A stretch of 64,000 nt of DNA, taken from Lysobacter lycopersici. Lineage in GTDB: Bacteria; Pseudomonadota; Gammaproteobacteria; Xanthomonadales; Xanthomonadaceae. Both the position numbers and the translations under genes were made by a program. Where the stretch lies: positions 930,001-994,000 of the forward strand of contig NZ_CP041742.1 of the NCBI RefSeq assembly GCF_007556775.1. The letters are read 5' to 3'. Shown here piece after piece: positions 46,609 through 56,482 of this stretch. The notes below the pieces were generated by a model that did no database searches, was not told the origin of the DNA, and was given only the letters and a program-made list of their open reading frames with translations. Within the stretch, counting starts at the first letter, position 1, and each line of letters starts with the position of its first letter.

Positions 46609-47511
46609 ATGCATTCGCACGACCACGGCCCCGCGAACGCCACCCGCGCCTTCGCCTGGGTGACGCTGATCAACCTCGCCTACACCGTGCTGGAGGCGGG
46701 CTACGGCTTCGCCACCCATTCGCTGGCGCTGCTGTCGGACGCGCTGCACAACTTCGGCGACGTGCTCGGGCTCGGGCTCGCATGGGGCGCCGCGGTGCTC
46801 GCGCGCAGGGCGCCGACCGAACGCCACACCTACGGCTGGCGCCGCGCCACCCTGCTGTCGCCGCTGGCGAATGCGCTGATCCTGGTCGGCTTTTCCGGCG
46901 CGCTGGGCTGGGAAGCGATCCGCCGCTTCGGTGCGCCGCCGCAAATCCCGGGCGTACCCGTGATGGTGGTCGCCGGGCTCGGCATCGCCGTCAATCTCGG
47001 CGCCGCGTGGCTGCTGCGCGACGGCCACGACCACGACCTCAACCGGCGCGGCGCGTTCCTGCACCTGGTCGCGGACGCGGCGGTGTCGCTGGCGGCGGTG
47101 CTCGCAGGCGCGGGCATCCTCGCGTTCGGCTGGAACTGGCTCGACCCGCTGACCGCGCTGCTGGTGGGCATCGTGATCGCCGTCGGCGCGTTCGCGCTGC
47201 TGCGCGACGCCTTCGACGCCAGCATGGACGCGGTACCGCGTAACCTCGATCGCGACCTCGTGCAGGGTTTCCTGCTCGAGCAGGCCGGCGTGGTCTCGGT
47301 GCACCACATGCACATCTGGTCGCTGGGCGCGGGCGAAATCGCGATGACCGCGCACATGGTGCGCAACGACGACGGCGACCACGACGCCTTCATCGACCGG
47401 CTGGCGCACGCGCTGGACGAGCGCTTCGGCATCAACCACCCGACCCTGCAGATCGAACGCGGCGGCGCCTGCGAACACGATCGCCACGACCGGGCGCCGC
47501 ACGCGCACTGA
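46609..47511 (+). CDS. Cation diffusion facilitator metal exporter (CzcD/ZitB type)
   Basis: Proton-coupled exporter of Zn and similar divalent metals. It has 300 residues: His-rich start (HSHDHG), six helices, the site motifs LLSDALHNFGDVLGL in helix II and FLHLVADAAVSL in helix V, and a cytoplasmic domain (VVSVHHMHIWSLGAGEIAMT) with a His-rich tail (CEHDRHDRAPHAH). ATG 46609 fits homology; an in-frame GTG at 46576 overlapping the pyrH stop is possible. Its place between pyrH and frr is unusual. Confidence 0.93.
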   Translation: MHSHDHGPANATRAFAWVTLINLAYTVLEAGYGFATHSLALLSDALHNFGDVLGLGLAWGAAVLARRAPTERHTYGWRRATLLSPLANALILVGFSGALGWEAIRRFGAPPQIPGVPVMVVAGLGIAVNLGAAWLLRDGHDHDLNRRGAFLHLVADAAVSLAAVLAGAGILAFGWNWLDPLTALLVGIVIAVGAFALLRDAFDASMDAVPRNLDRDLVQGFLLEQAGVVSVHHMHIWSLGAGEIAMTAHMVRNDDGDHDAFIDRLAHALDERFGINHPTLQIERGGACEHDRHDRAPHAH

Positions 47512-47585
47512 CCGGCAAGCCCCGGGAAGCGGCTTCGCTATACTTGCCGACCGCAGAAATCTGCCCGACGGGCCCGGAGCCGGCG

Positions 47586-48143
47586 ATGATCAAGGACATC
47601 CACAACGACGCCAGCGTGCGCATGCAGAAGAGCATCGATGCGCTCAGGCACACCCTGATCAAGGTGCGCACCGGCCGCGCCTCGACCGCGCTGGTGGAAC
47701 ACCTCAAGGTCAACTACTACGGTTCTGACATGCCTTTGTCGCAGGTCGCCAGCATCGCCGTCGCCGATGCGCGTTCGCTCACCATCACGCCGTGGGAGAA
47801 GCAAATGGTCGGCGCGGTGGAGAAGGCGATCCTCGGTTCCGACCTCGGCCTGACCCCGAATACCGCCGGCACCGTGATCCGCCTCAACCTGCCCGCGCTC
47901 ACCGAGGAACGGCGCAAGGAACTGTCGAAGGTGGTGCACGGCGAAGGCGAGGACACCAAGGTCGCGATCCGCAACATCCGCCGCGACGCCAACCACCACG
48001 TCAAGGAACTGCTGAAGGACAAGCAGATCACCGAAGACGAAATGACGCGCAGCGAAGCCGACATCCAGAAGATGACCGACAAGGCGATCAAGGATGTCGA
48101 CGACGTCGTGAAAGCCAAGGAACAGGAATTGCTGGCGGTTTGA
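47586..48143 (+). CDS. frr: Ribosome recycling factor
   Basis: Splits post-termination ribosomes with EF-G. It has 185 residues, the family length: IKDIHNDASVRMQKSIDALR, KVRTGRASTALVEHLKVNYYGS, and a long helical end DVDDVVKAKEQELLAV. SD GGAG 6 nt before ATG 47586. TATACT at 47539-47544 is a plausible own -10, which would make it independent of pyrH and the CDF gene. Confidence 0.98.
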   Translation: MIKDIHNDASVRMQKSIDALRHTLIKVRTGRASTALVEHLKVNYYGSDMPLSQVASIAVADARSLTITPWEKQMVGAVEKAILGSDLGLTPNTAGTVIRLNLPALTEERRKELSKVVHGEGEDTKVAIRNIRRDANHHVKELLKDKQITEDEMTRSEADIQKMTDKAIKDVDDVVKAKEQELLAV

Positions 48144-48273
48144 ACGGGCCAGTTGCGCTTGCTCATGCTTCGTCATCGGACGCGCTCAGGCTCGGTCACG
48201 TACTCGTGTGTACGCTCCCTCGCCCTCGGCGCCCTCTTCCTCGCCTGAGCTGCGCTCACGACGACCCTTGGAC
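48144..48273. repeat. frr-uppS spacer with repeat family F, copy 2
   Basis: 130 bp without a gene. It contains TCACGTAC-N6-GTACGCT (48196-48218) and inverted stretches GCGCTCAGG / CCTGAGC...GCGC around it. No SD is visible in front of uppS. The element may have been inserted between two genes that are adjacent in relatives. Confidence 0.55.
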
Positions 48274-49026
48274 ATGATGGCGAGCGAAAGCAAGGCGATT
48301 CCCAAACATCTTGCCGTGATCATGGACGGCAACGGCCGCTGGGCGCAGCGCCGCAAGCGCCCGCGCATCATCGGCCACCGCGCCGGCGCGCGCGCGGTCG
48401 CGACCTGCATCGATTTCTGCCTCGAGCGTGGCATCGGCGCGCTGACCCTGTTCGCGTTCTCCAGCGAGAACTGGGGCCGGCCGGAAGACGAAGTCGGCGG
48501 GCTGATGAAGCTGTTCGTGCACGTGCTCGACCGCGAAATCGCGGAACTGCACCGCCGCGGCGTGCGCATCCGCTTCATCGGCGACCGCGAACGCTTTTCC
48601 CCGGCGATCCGCGAACGCATGCAGGCATCGGAAACGCTGACCGCGGCCAACGCCACGCTGTCGCTCAACATCGCCGCCAGCTACGGCGGCCGCCAGGACA
48701 TCGCCGCCGCCGCGCGCGCGCTGGCCGAGGACGTGGCCGCCGGACGCATCGCCGCGTCCGACATCGACGAAGCCGCGGTCGCGGCGCGCGTCGCCCTCGC
48801 CGACCTGCCGCCACCCGACCTGCTGGTCCGCACCGGCGGCGACCAGCGCATCAGCAATTTCCTGCTGTGGCAGCTGGCCTATGCCGAACTCTGGTTCACC
48901 GATACGTTGTGGCCCGACCTCGATGCCGCCACACTGCAGCGCGCGCTGGACGAGTTCTCCGGCCGCGAACGCCGCTTCGGCCTCACCGGCAGCCAGGTCG
49001 CCGCCATCGACGAGAACCGCGCATGA
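48274..49026 (+). CDS. uppS: Undecaprenyl diphosphate synthase (cis-prenyltransferase)
   Basis: Makes the C55 lipid carrier for cell-wall precursors. It has 250 residues: [20 protein letters not shown] (catalytic Asp and pyrophosphate site), [26 protein letters not shown], and [20 protein letters not shown] with AELWFTD. Starts at ATG 48274 or 48277 (ATGATG); no SD is visible and the upstream DNA is a repeat. First gene of the coupled uppS-cdsA-dxr-rseP chain. Confidence 0.97.
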   Translation: MMASESKAIPKHLAVIMDGNGRWAQRRKRPRIIGHRAGARAVATCIDFCLERGIGALTLFAFSSENWGRPEDEVGGLMKLFVHVLDREIAELHRRGVRIRFIGDRERFSPAIRERMQASETLTAANATLSLNIAASYGGRQDIAAAARALAEDVAAGRIAASDIDEAAVAARVALADLPPPDLLVRTGGDQRISNFLLWQLAYAELWFTDTLWPDLDAATLQRALDEFSGRERRFGLTGSQVAAIDENRA

Positions 49027-49859
49027 CCAAGACCCGCGTGCTGGCCGCCCTGGTGATGGCGCCGCTGGCGATCGCCGCGATCCTGCTCCTCCCCACGCAA
49101 TGGCTCGCGCTGCTCGCCGCCGTGGTGTTCCTCGTCGGGCTGTGGGAATGGCTGCGGCTGGCCGAAGTCGAGGACACCCTCGCCCGCACCGTGCTACTGG
49201 TGCTCAACCTGATGCTGATGGTGGCGATGGTCTGGGCCTCGCGCACCGCCAGCGGTGGCTCGCTGGTGCTGCTCCAGGTCGCGGCCATGGTCGGCGTCGG
49301 CTGGTGGCTGCTGGCCGCGCTATGGCTGCGCGCCTACGATTTCGGTTCCGACCACGACAGCGGCGCACGCGCGGCCAAGCTCGCGGCCGGGACGCTCGCC
49401 GTCATCCCCGCCTGGTGCGCGCTGGTACTGATCCATGCGCAGCGGCCGAACGGCCATCTCTGGTTGCTGGTGGCGCTCGCCATCGTCTGGGCCGCGGACA
49501 CCGGCGCCTACTTCGCCGGGCGCAAGCTGGGGCGACGCAAACTCAGCCCGCGCATCAGCCCGAACAAGACCGTCGAAGGCCTCGTCGGTGGCGCCCTGGC
49601 CGGCGTGCTGGTCGGCGTGGTCGGCGGCATGCTTGCCGGAACCCCGGTTTCGAAACTTCCAGCGGTCGCGCTGGTCGCATTGGCGGTGGTGCTGGCCGCG
49701 GCGGTCGGCGACCTGTTCGAGAGCCTGCTCAAGCGCCACGCCGGGGTGAAGGATTCCGGCAACCTGATCCCGGGCCACGGCGGCCTGCTGGATCGCATGG
49801 ACAGCGTGCTCGCCGCGCTGCCGGTGTTCGTGCTGGGCAAGGAGTGGCTGGGCTTCTGA
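49023..49859 (+). CDS. cdsA: Phosphatidate cytidylyltransferase
   Basis: Makes CDP-diacylglycerol, precursor of all membrane phospholipids; integral inner-membrane protein. It has 278 residues with about eight helices. The C-terminal family signature is clear ([20 protein letters not shown], then [13 protein letters not shown]), with [16 protein letters not shown] before it. ATGA overlap with uppS, TGATG overlap with dxr. Confidence 0.97.
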   Translation: MTKTRVLAALVMAPLAIAAILLLPTQWLALLAAVVFLVGLWEWLRLAEVEDTLARTVLLVLNLMLMVAMVWASRTASGGSLVLLQVAAMVGVGWWLLAALWLRAYDFGSDHDSGARAAKLAAGTLAVIPAWCALVLIHAQRPNGHLWLLVALAIVWAADTGAYFAGRKLGRRKLSPRISPNKTVEGLVGGALAGVLVGVVGGMLAGTPVSKLPAVALVALAVVLAAAVGDLFESLLKRHAGVKDSGNLIPGHGGLLDRMDSVLAALPVFVLGKEWLGF

Positions 49860-51031
49860 TGCGCAACGTCGCCGTCCTCGGCGCGACCGGCTCGATCGGC
49901 ACTTCCGCGCTCGACGTCATCGCCCGCCATCCCGATTCGCTGCGCGCGAACGTGCTCGCCGCCGGCAGCCGCGTCGATGCGCTGGTGGAACTGTGCCGCG
50001 CGCATCGCCCCGCGCATGCCGTGATCGCGGACGAAAACGCCTACGCCGCCTTGCGCGATGGCTTGCGCGATGCCGGTCTCGAAACGATTCCGCACGCCGG
50101 CGCGAAGGCGCTGGCCGAACTCGCCGCCGGCGATGCCTGCGACACGGTCGTGGCCGCGATCGTCGGCGCCGCCGGGCTCGATTCCACCCTCGCCGCCGCG
50201 CGCGCCGGCAAGCGCCTGCTGCTGGCGAACAAGGAATCGCTGGTGCTGGCGGGCGAACTGCTGGTGCGCGTCGCACGCGATGCGGGCGCGACCATCGTTC
50301 CCATCGACAGCGAACACAACGCGATCTTCCAGTGCCTCGGCGGCTGCGAAGATCGTGCCGAAGTCGCGCGCATCGTCTTGACCGCGTCCGGCGGCCCGTT
50401 CCGCGGCCGCAATCGCGCCGAACTCGCGAATGTCACGCCGGCGCAGGCCGTCGCGCACCCGAAGTGGGACATGGGCCCGAAGATTTCCGTCGATTCGGCG
50501 ACCCTGATGAACAAGGGCCTCGAGGTGATCGAGGCGCACCATTTGTTCGACCTGCCGGGCGAACGCATCGATGTGCTGGTGCACCCGCAAAGCCTGGTGC
50601 ATTCGCTGGTGGAATTCATCGACGGTTCCACCCTCGCCCAACTCGGACTGCCGGACATGCGCACCGCGCTCGCGGTCGGGTTGGGTTGGCCGGAACGCAT
50701 CGCCTCGGGCGTGGGCGGGCTCGACCTGCGCGCACAGGGGCGGCTGGAATTCGAAGCGCCCGACCTCGACACCTTCCCCTGCCTGCGCCTCGCCTACGGG
50801 GCCCTCGCCGCGGGCGGAACCGCGCCGGCCATGCTGAACGCGCTCGACGAAATCGCCGTTTCAGCGTTTCTTCAGGGCCGGATCGCATTCTTGGACATTC
50901 CCGCCACGATCGAGGACGGCCTGGCCGCGCTGCCCGTGACCCCCGCCGATTCCCTCGACGCGCTGCTCCAGGCCGATGCCCGCGCCCGCGATTTCGCGCG
51001 CGGACGCTGCGGATCGGGGAGAACCGCCTGA
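49859..51031 (+). CDS. dxr: 1-deoxy-D-xylulose 5-phosphate reductoisomerase
   Basis: NADPH-dependent second step of the MEP isoprenoid pathway, target of fosmidomycin. It has 390 residues: [16 protein letters not shown] (nucleotide site), [25 protein letters not shown] (metal ligands Asp, Glu), TASGGPFRG and [20 protein letters not shown]. Supplies precursors for UppS upstream. Overlaps cdsA and rseP by one base each. Confidence 0.98.
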   Translation: MRNVAVLGATGSIGTSALDVIARHPDSLRANVLAAGSRVDALVELCRAHRPAHAVIADENAYAALRDGLRDAGLETIPHAGAKALAELAAGDACDTVVAAIVGAAGLDSTLAAARAGKRLLLANKESLVLAGELLVRVARDAGATIVPIDSEHNAIFQCLGGCEDRAEVARIVLTASGGPFRGRNRAELANVTPAQAVAHPKWDMGPKISVDSATLMNKGLEVIEAHHLFDLPGERIDVLVHPQSLVHSLVEFIDGSTLAQLGLPDMRTALAVGLGWPERIASGVGGLDLRAQGRLEFEAPDLDTFPCLRLAYGALAAGGTAPAMLNALDEIAVSAFLQGRIAFLDIPATIEDGLAALPVTPADSLDALLQADARARDFARGRCGSGRTA

Positions 51032-52410
51032 TGGGCGAATTCCTCGGCTCCGCATGGTGGCTGCTGGTCAGCATCGGCGTGCTGGTCACTTTCCACGAAT
51101 TCGGCCACTTCTGGGTCGCGCGCCGCTGCGGCGTGAAGGTGCTGCGTTTCTCGGTCGGCTTCGGCAAGCCGATCTGGTCGCGCATGGGGCGCGATGGCAC
51201 CGAATACGCGATCGGCGCGATTCCGCTCGGCGGCTACGTGAAGATGCTCGGCGAACATTCGCTGGAAGCGGGCGACATCGAACGCGAACCCACCGCCGCA
51301 GAACTGGCGCAGTCGCACGATCGCCAGCCGGTGTGGAAACGCATCGCCATCGCCGCCGCCGGCCCGCTCGCCAACCTCGTGCTCTGCGTCGCGTTGCTGT
51401 GGGCGATGTTCGTGATCGGCCGCCCGGACTTCCAGCCCGTGGTCGGCGTCAGCGACGGCATCGCCGCGAGTTCCGGCTTGCACGCAGGCGATCGCCTGCT
51501 GTCGGTCGACGGCCGCGCCACCCCGACCTGGAGCGAGGCCTCGATGGCATTGCTCGCCGCCGCGCTCGACCGCCGCGACGCGAAGCTCGAAATCGAAACC
51601 GCGGACGGCGTGCAGGCGCAGCGCGATTTGCGCCTGTCGCAACTACCCGCCGGCCTCTCCGACGACAGTGCCATCGCCGGCATCGGCCTGGTTCCGCGGC
51701 ATTTCCTGGTGCCGGCGGTCGTGGGCGAGGTCGTAGCCGGCACGCCGGCGACGGGAGTGCTCGAAAAGGGCGATCGCATCACCGCCATCGACGGGCAGCC
51801 GGTATCGAGTTTCGAGGCCATCGGTCCGCTGGTGCAGGCGTTGGGCGAACGTGGCGGCGACGCGATGGTCGAGGTGCAGCGCGACGGCGAACGCCTCGCC
51901 CTGCCGATCCGGCCGGCGAAGCGCAGCGAGCCGGGAAGCGATCCACGCTGGGCGCTCGGCATCCATTCCGCCCCGGCGCCGGAACCGGCCTACGATGCAA
52001 AGCTGCGCTACGGACCGCTGCGCGCGGTGCCGGCCGCGCTCGGCGAAGCCGGATCCCAGACACGGCAGTTGTTCGAGATGATCGCCCGCGTGTTCAAGGG
52101 GCGCGTTTCCGTCCAGAACTCGGTCTCCGGGCCGATCACGATCGCCCGCGAGGCAAACTCATTCGCCGGCGAAGGCCCGGCGTGGTTCCTGTATTTCCTC
52201 GCGCTGCTGTCCCTCAGCCTCGCGATCATCAACCTGTTGCCCATCCCCGTCTTGGACGGGGGTCACCTGCTGTATTACCTTATCGAATTGGCCAAGGGCA
52301 GTCCGCTGAGCGAGCGTGCCATGGTCGCCGGCCAGTACATCGGCCTCGCCGCACTGGCGGGGTTGATGGGACTGGCGTTCTACAATGACTTCCTGGGCCT
52401 GGCGAGGTGA
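51031..52410 (+). CDS. rseP: RIP zinc metalloprotease RseP
   Basis: Site-2 intramembrane protease releasing sigma-E from RseA under envelope stress. It has 459 residues: HEFGH at 22-26 in the first helix, GAIPLGGYVKMLGE, two PDZ domains (LHAGDRLLSVDGRATPTW and LEKGDRITAIDGQPVSSF), and the second metal motif NLLPIPVLDGGHLLYY near the C-terminus. Coupled to dxr and next to bamA, whose expression depends on envelope stress in related bacteria. Confidence 0.97.
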   Translation: MGEFLGSAWWLLVSIGVLVTFHEFGHFWVARRCGVKVLRFSVGFGKPIWSRMGRDGTEYAIGAIPLGGYVKMLGEHSLEAGDIEREPTAAELAQSHDRQPVWKRIAIAAAGPLANLVLCVALLWAMFVIGRPDFQPVVGVSDGIAASSGLHAGDRLLSVDGRATPTWSEASMALLAAALDRRDAKLEIETADGVQAQRDLRLSQLPAGLSDDSAIAGIGLVPRHFLVPAVVGEVVAGTPATGVLEKGDRITAIDGQPVSSFEAIGPLVQALGERGGDAMVEVQRDGERLALPIRPAKRSEPGSDPRWALGIHSAPAPEPAYDAKLRYGPLRAVPAALGEAGSQTRQLFEMIARVFKGRVSVQNSVSGPITIAREANSFAGEGPAWFLYFLALLSLSLAIINLLPIPVLDGGHLLYYLIELAKGSPLSERAMVAGQYIGLAALAGLMGLAFYNDFLGLAR

Positions 52411-52468
52411 AAGCCGTCATGCGCGGCCGCGCCGCCTCCGCCCCCACCACCCCCCACCGGATGCCCCG

Positions 52469-54973
52469 ATGACGCGACACCCCCAGCGCCGCCTCGCCCT
52501 CGCCCTTGCGGTCGCCGCCGCCCTCAGCGGCCCGGCCTGGGCGCAGTCCGCCGAAGCGCCCGCCATGGCGACGGATGCCGCGCCGGTCCCCTCGGCCGGC
52601 TTGCCGTTCGTGGTCGGCGACATCCGCGTCGACGGCCTGCAGCGCATCGGCGCCGGCACCGTGTTCACCTACCTCCCGGTCGAGCGCGGCGACACCCTCG
52701 ACCCGGCCAAGGCCGCGCAGGCGATCCGCGCGCTGTACAAGACCGGGTTCTTCGAGGACGTGCGGCTTTCCCGCCAGGGCAACATCCTCGTGGTCACGGT
52801 GAGCGAACGCCCGGCGATCAACAAGCTCACGATCACCGGCAACAAGGACATCAAGACCGACGACCTGATGAAGGGCCTGAAGGACATCGGCCTGTCCGAA
52901 GGCGAGACCTTCAGCCAGCAAGGCCTGGACACCGTCACCCAGGAACTCACGCGCCAGTACAACAACCGCGGCAAGTACAACGTCGAGGTCGTCCCGACCA
53001 TCGGCTTGCTCGATCGCAACCGCGTCGACATCACCATCACGATCAAGGAAGGCAAGGCCGCCAAGATCCGCCACATCAACCTGGTCGGCAACGAGAAATT
53101 CGAACAGAAGGACATCCTGGACAGTTGGGAATCGCGCGAATCGAACTGGCTGAGCTGGTACCGCCGCGACGACCAGTACTCGCGCGAGAAATTGTCCGGC
53201 GACCTCGAGAAACTGAACGAGTACTACCTCGACCGTGGCTACATCGATTTCAGCGTCGACAATACCCAGGTCGCGATCAGCCCCGACAAGCGCGACATGT
53301 TCATCACCGCGGGGCTCACCGAAGGCGAGCCCTACACGATCTCCTCGGTCAAGCTCGAGGGGGACACCGTGTTGCCGCACGACAACGTGGAGAAGCTCGT
53401 CTTCCTGAAGGAAGGCCAGACGTTCTCGCGCAAGCTGCTCGAAGTCACCAGCGACGCGATCACCAACACCCTGGGCAACATCGGCTACGCCTTCGCCCAG
53501 GTCAATGCGATCCCGCAACTCGACCGCGACAAGCACACGGTCGCGATCAGCCTGCAGGTCGTGCCCGGCCCACGCGTCAACGTCCGCCACATCGTGTTCA
53601 AGGGCAACAACCGGACCGCGGACGAGGTCATGCGCCGCGAGATGCGCCAGTTCGAGAACGCCTGGTATTCGCAGGCGGCGATCGACCGTTCCAAGGTGCG
53701 GCTGCAGCGCCTCGGCTACTTCGACAAGGTCGACGTCGAGACCCAACCGGTGCCGGGCACGCCCGACCAGGTCGACGTCGTCTACAACGTCACCGAGACG
53801 AATTCGGGCAGCTTCACCTTCGGCCTCGGCTTCTCGCAGTTGTCCGGCCTGACCACCTCGATCCAGCTGAGCGAGAACAACTTCCTCGGCACCGGCAACC
53901 GCGTGTCGATCGAAGCAAGCCGCAACGACTACCTGCAACGGTATTCGTTCTCGTACACGAACCCCTACTTCACCGACGGGGGCATGTCGCTGGGCTACAA
54001 CCTGTGGTGGCGCGAGTTCGACAACTCGAACTTCAACACCGCCAGCTACTCCACCACCAGCGCCGCGGCGCAAATGGTGGCCGGCCTCCCGATCACCGAA
54101 AACGACACGATCACCGGCCTGTTCGGCATCGACCGCAACCAGATCTTCGCCTACCAGGGCTCGTCGCCGCAGGAGTTCGTCGATTACATAGACGCACTCG
54201 GCACCCGCACCTTCCACGCCTGGCGCACCGAGCTCGGCTGGGCCCGCGACACCCGCAACGACTACTTCGCCCCGACCCGCGGCATGTACCAGCGCGTTTC
54301 CGCGGAAATCGCGCTGCCCGGTTCGACCGTGCAGTACTACAAGCTCAACTACCAGTTCTCCAAGTACTGGCCGCTGACGCGGCACATGGTGCTGAACACG
54401 CGCGCGGAACTCGGTTACGGCGACAGCTACGGCAGCCCGGTCACCCGCAACATCTGCTACACCCCGGGCACGTACGTGGACACGAACGGCGACGGCACAC
54501 TGGACACCTACCAGCCCGGCCCGGACCCGACGGTTCCCTGCCTGCCGACCTCCACCGACTACAACAAGACGGTGACCGCCGACGGCCTGCCCTTCTTCGA
54601 GAACTTCTACGCCGGCGGCACCAATTCGGTGCGCGGCTTCCGCGACAACACGCTCGGCCCTCGCGGCACGGCGCTGGGCAGCAGCCTGCAACAGCCCCTC
54701 GGCGGCGCGGTGAAGACCATCGGCTCGCTCGAACTGATCTTCCCCACCTTGCTCGACACGCGTTCCGCGCGCGTGTCCGCCTTCGTCGATTTCGGCAACG
54801 TGTACCGCAACGCCGACGATTTCGATGTCGATACTCTCCGCGCATCGGCGGGCATTGCCCTGCTGTGGCGCGCACCGGTCGGGCCGATCTCCATCAGCTA
54901 CGCCATCCCGCTGAAGAGCGAGACGGACGACGAGATCGAGCACCTGCAATTCAGCTTCGGCGGCTCGTTCTGA
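52469..54973 (+). CDS. bamA: Outer-membrane protein assembly factor BamA
   Basis: Central pore-forming subunit of the BAM complex, which inserts beta-barrels. It has 834 residues: signal peptide (SGPAWAQS), five POTRA domains starting VVGDIRVDGLQRIGAGTVF, then a 16-strand barrel with the VRGF motif (GTNSVRGFRDNTLGPRG) and terminal Phe (FGGSF). ATG 52469 gives a normal signal peptide; the SD is weak. No skp/ompH gene lies between bamA and lpxD. Confidence 0.98.
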   Translation: MTRHPQRRLALALAVAAALSGPAWAQSAEAPAMATDAAPVPSAGLPFVVGDIRVDGLQRIGAGTVFTYLPVERGDTLDPAKAAQAIRALYKTGFFEDVRLSRQGNILVVTVSERPAINKLTITGNKDIKTDDLMKGLKDIGLSEGETFSQQGLDTVTQELTRQYNNRGKYNVEVVPTIGLLDRNRVDITITIKEGKAAKIRHINLVGNEKFEQKDILDSWESRESNWLSWYRRDDQYSREKLSGDLEKLNEYYLDRGYIDFSVDNTQVAISPDKRDMFITAGLTEGEPYTISSVKLEGDTVLPHDNVEKLVFLKEGQTFSRKLLEVTSDAITNTLGNIGYAFAQVNAIPQLDRDKHTVAISLQVVPGPRVNVRHIVFKGNNRTADEVMRREMRQFENAWYSQAAIDRSKVRLQRLGYFDKVDVETQPVPGTPDQVDVVYNVTETNSGSFTFGLGFSQLSGLTTSIQLSENNFLGTGNRVSIEASRNDYLQRYSFSYTNPYFTDGGMSLGYNLWWREFDNSNFNTASYSTTSAAAQMVAGLPITENDTITGLFGIDRNQIFAYQGSSPQEFVDYIDALGTRTFHAWRTELGWARDTRNDYFAPTRGMYQRVSAEIALPGSTVQYYKLNYQFSKYWPLTRHMVLNTRAELGYGDSYGSPVTRNICYTPGTYVDTNGDGTLDTYQPGPDPTVPCLPTSTDYNKTVTADGLPFFENFYAGGTNSVRGFRDNTLGPRGTALGSSLQQPLGGAVKTIGSLELIFPTLLDTRSARVSAFVDFGNVYRNADDFDVDTLRASAGIALLWRAPVGPISISYAIPLKSETDDEIEHLQFSFGGSF

Positions 54974-54990
54974 GGAACGACGCGCGCGCC

Positions 54991-56016
54991 ATGTCCAGGC
55001 CGAGCCATCGCGCGGCGGACCTTGCGGAGCGTTTCGCGCTGCGGTTGCACGGCAATGGCGACGTCGTCCTCGACGGCGTCGCCACGCTGGCGAACGCGGA
55101 ACCCGGCAAGCTCGCCTTCCTCGCCAACCCGCGCTATCGCGCGCAACTGGCGCAGACCCGCGCCGGCGCGGTGGTGATGCGCCCGGCGGATGCGGAAGGC
55201 TATGCGGGCACCGCGCTGCTGGCGGACGATCCCTACGCCGCGTTCGCGAAACTCGCCGCGCAGTTCGAAACCCGTCCTGCGGCCGAACCCGGCGTGCACG
55301 CATCGGCCGTCGTCGCCAGCGATGCGCACGTCGATCCGTCCGCGCAGGTCGGCCCGTTCGTGTCCATCGGCGCGCGCTCGCGCATCGAAGCCGGCGCCAT
55401 CATCGGCCCGGGCTGCGTCATCGGCGAGGATTGCGTCGTCGGCGAAGGCTGCGAGCTGGTCGCGCGGGTGACGCTGGTGAAGCGCGTTCGCCTCGGCAAG
55501 CGCGTGCTGGTGCATCCGGGCGCAGTGCTCGGCGCCGACGGCTTCGGCCTGGCGATGGACGCCGGCCGCTGGATCAAGGTGCCGCAACTCGGCGGCGTGG
55601 TGGTCGGCGACGACTGCGAGATCGGCGCCAACACCAGCATCGACCGCGGCGCGATCGAGGACACCGTGCTCGAGGAGGACGTGCGCCTCGACAACCAGAT
55701 CCAGGTCGGCCACAACGCCCGCATCGGCGCGCACACCGCGCTGGCCGGATGCGCCGCGGTCGCCGGCAGCGCGAGGATCGGCCGCTACTGCCTGATCGGC
55801 GGCGGCGCCGGCGTGCTCGGCCACCTCGAGGTCTGCGACCGCGTGGTCGTCACCGCGATGAGCCTGGTCACCCATTCCATCCGCGAACCGGGGGAATATT
55901 CCTCCGGCACGCCGCTGATGCCGAACCGCGCCTGGCGCAGGAGCGCCGCGCGCTTCAAGCAGCTCGACCGCCTGTTCCGGCGCACAGACAAAGAGACCGA
56001 CGAGGACCCGACATGA
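54991..56016 (+). CDS. lpxD: UDP-3-O-(3-hydroxyacyl)glucosamine N-acyltransferase
   Basis: Third step of lipid A synthesis. It has 341 residues: N-terminal uridine-binding domain ([20 protein letters not shown]), left-handed beta-helix with hexapeptide repeats, catalytic-His region [19 protein letters not shown], and a C-terminal helix ([16 protein letters not shown]). Begins 17 bp after bamA, with GAGGA in the gap, and overlaps fabZ by 4 nt. Confidence 0.97.
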   Translation: MSRPSHRAADLAERFALRLHGNGDVVLDGVATLANAEPGKLAFLANPRYRAQLAQTRAGAVVMRPADAEGYAGTALLADDPYAAFAKLAAQFETRPAAEPGVHASAVVASDAHVDPSAQVGPFVSIGARSRIEAGAIIGPGCVIGEDCVVGEGCELVARVTLVKRVRLGKRVLVHPGAVLGADGFGLAMDAGRWIKVPQLGGVVVGDDCEIGANTSIDRGAIEDTVLEEDVRLDNQIQVGHNARIGAHTALAGCAAVAGSARIGRYCLIGGGAGVLGHLEVCDRVVVTAMSLVTHSIREPGEYSSGTPLMPNRAWRRSAARFKQLDRLFRRTDKETDEDPT

Positions 56017-56477
56017 CCGCGACCGTTTCCATGCCCGTCGGCATCGAACGCATCCAGGCGCTGCTGCCGCACCGCTACCCGTTCCTGCTGGTCGACCGCG
56101 TGGTCGAGTTCGAACCCGGCAAGCGCATCCTCGCGTGGAAGAACGTCACCGGCAACGAACCGTTCTTCCAGGGCCATTTCCCCGGCCATCCGGTGATGCC
56201 CGGCGTGCTGGTGCTGGAGGCGCTGGCGCAGACCGGCGGCCTGCTCACGCAACTGTCGCGCGAAGCCGCGGGCACCCCGGTCTCGGAGACCATGTCCTAC
56301 CTGGTCAAGATCGACGCAGCGAAGTTCTCGCGCATGATCGTGCCCGGCGACCGGATCGAACTCGAGGTCGCGCTCAAGCGCGTGATCCGCAACATGGCGA
56401 TGTACGTCGGTACCGCGCGCGTCGATGGCGAAACCGCCGCCTGCGCCGAGATCCTCTGCGCCGAGGCCAGGGACTGA
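56013..56477 (+). CDS. fabZ: 3-hydroxyacyl-[ACP] dehydratase FabZ
   Basis: Dehydrates 3-hydroxyacyl-ACP in fatty-acid elongation and competes with LpxA/LpxD for the same pool. It has 154 residues, hot-dog fold: [14 protein letters not shown], catalytic [20 protein letters not shown] with His55 and Glu69, and [20 protein letters not shown] overlap with lpxD; 5-bp gap to lpxA. Confidence 0.98.
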   Translation: MTATVSMPVGIERIQALLPHRYPFLLVDRVVEFEPGKRILAWKNVTGNEPFFQGHFPGHPVMPGVLVLEALAQTGGLLTQLSREAAGTPVSETMSYLVKIDAAKFSRMIVPGDRIELEVALKRVIRNMAMYVGTARVDGETAACAEILCAEARD

Positions 56478-56482
56478 CCGCG

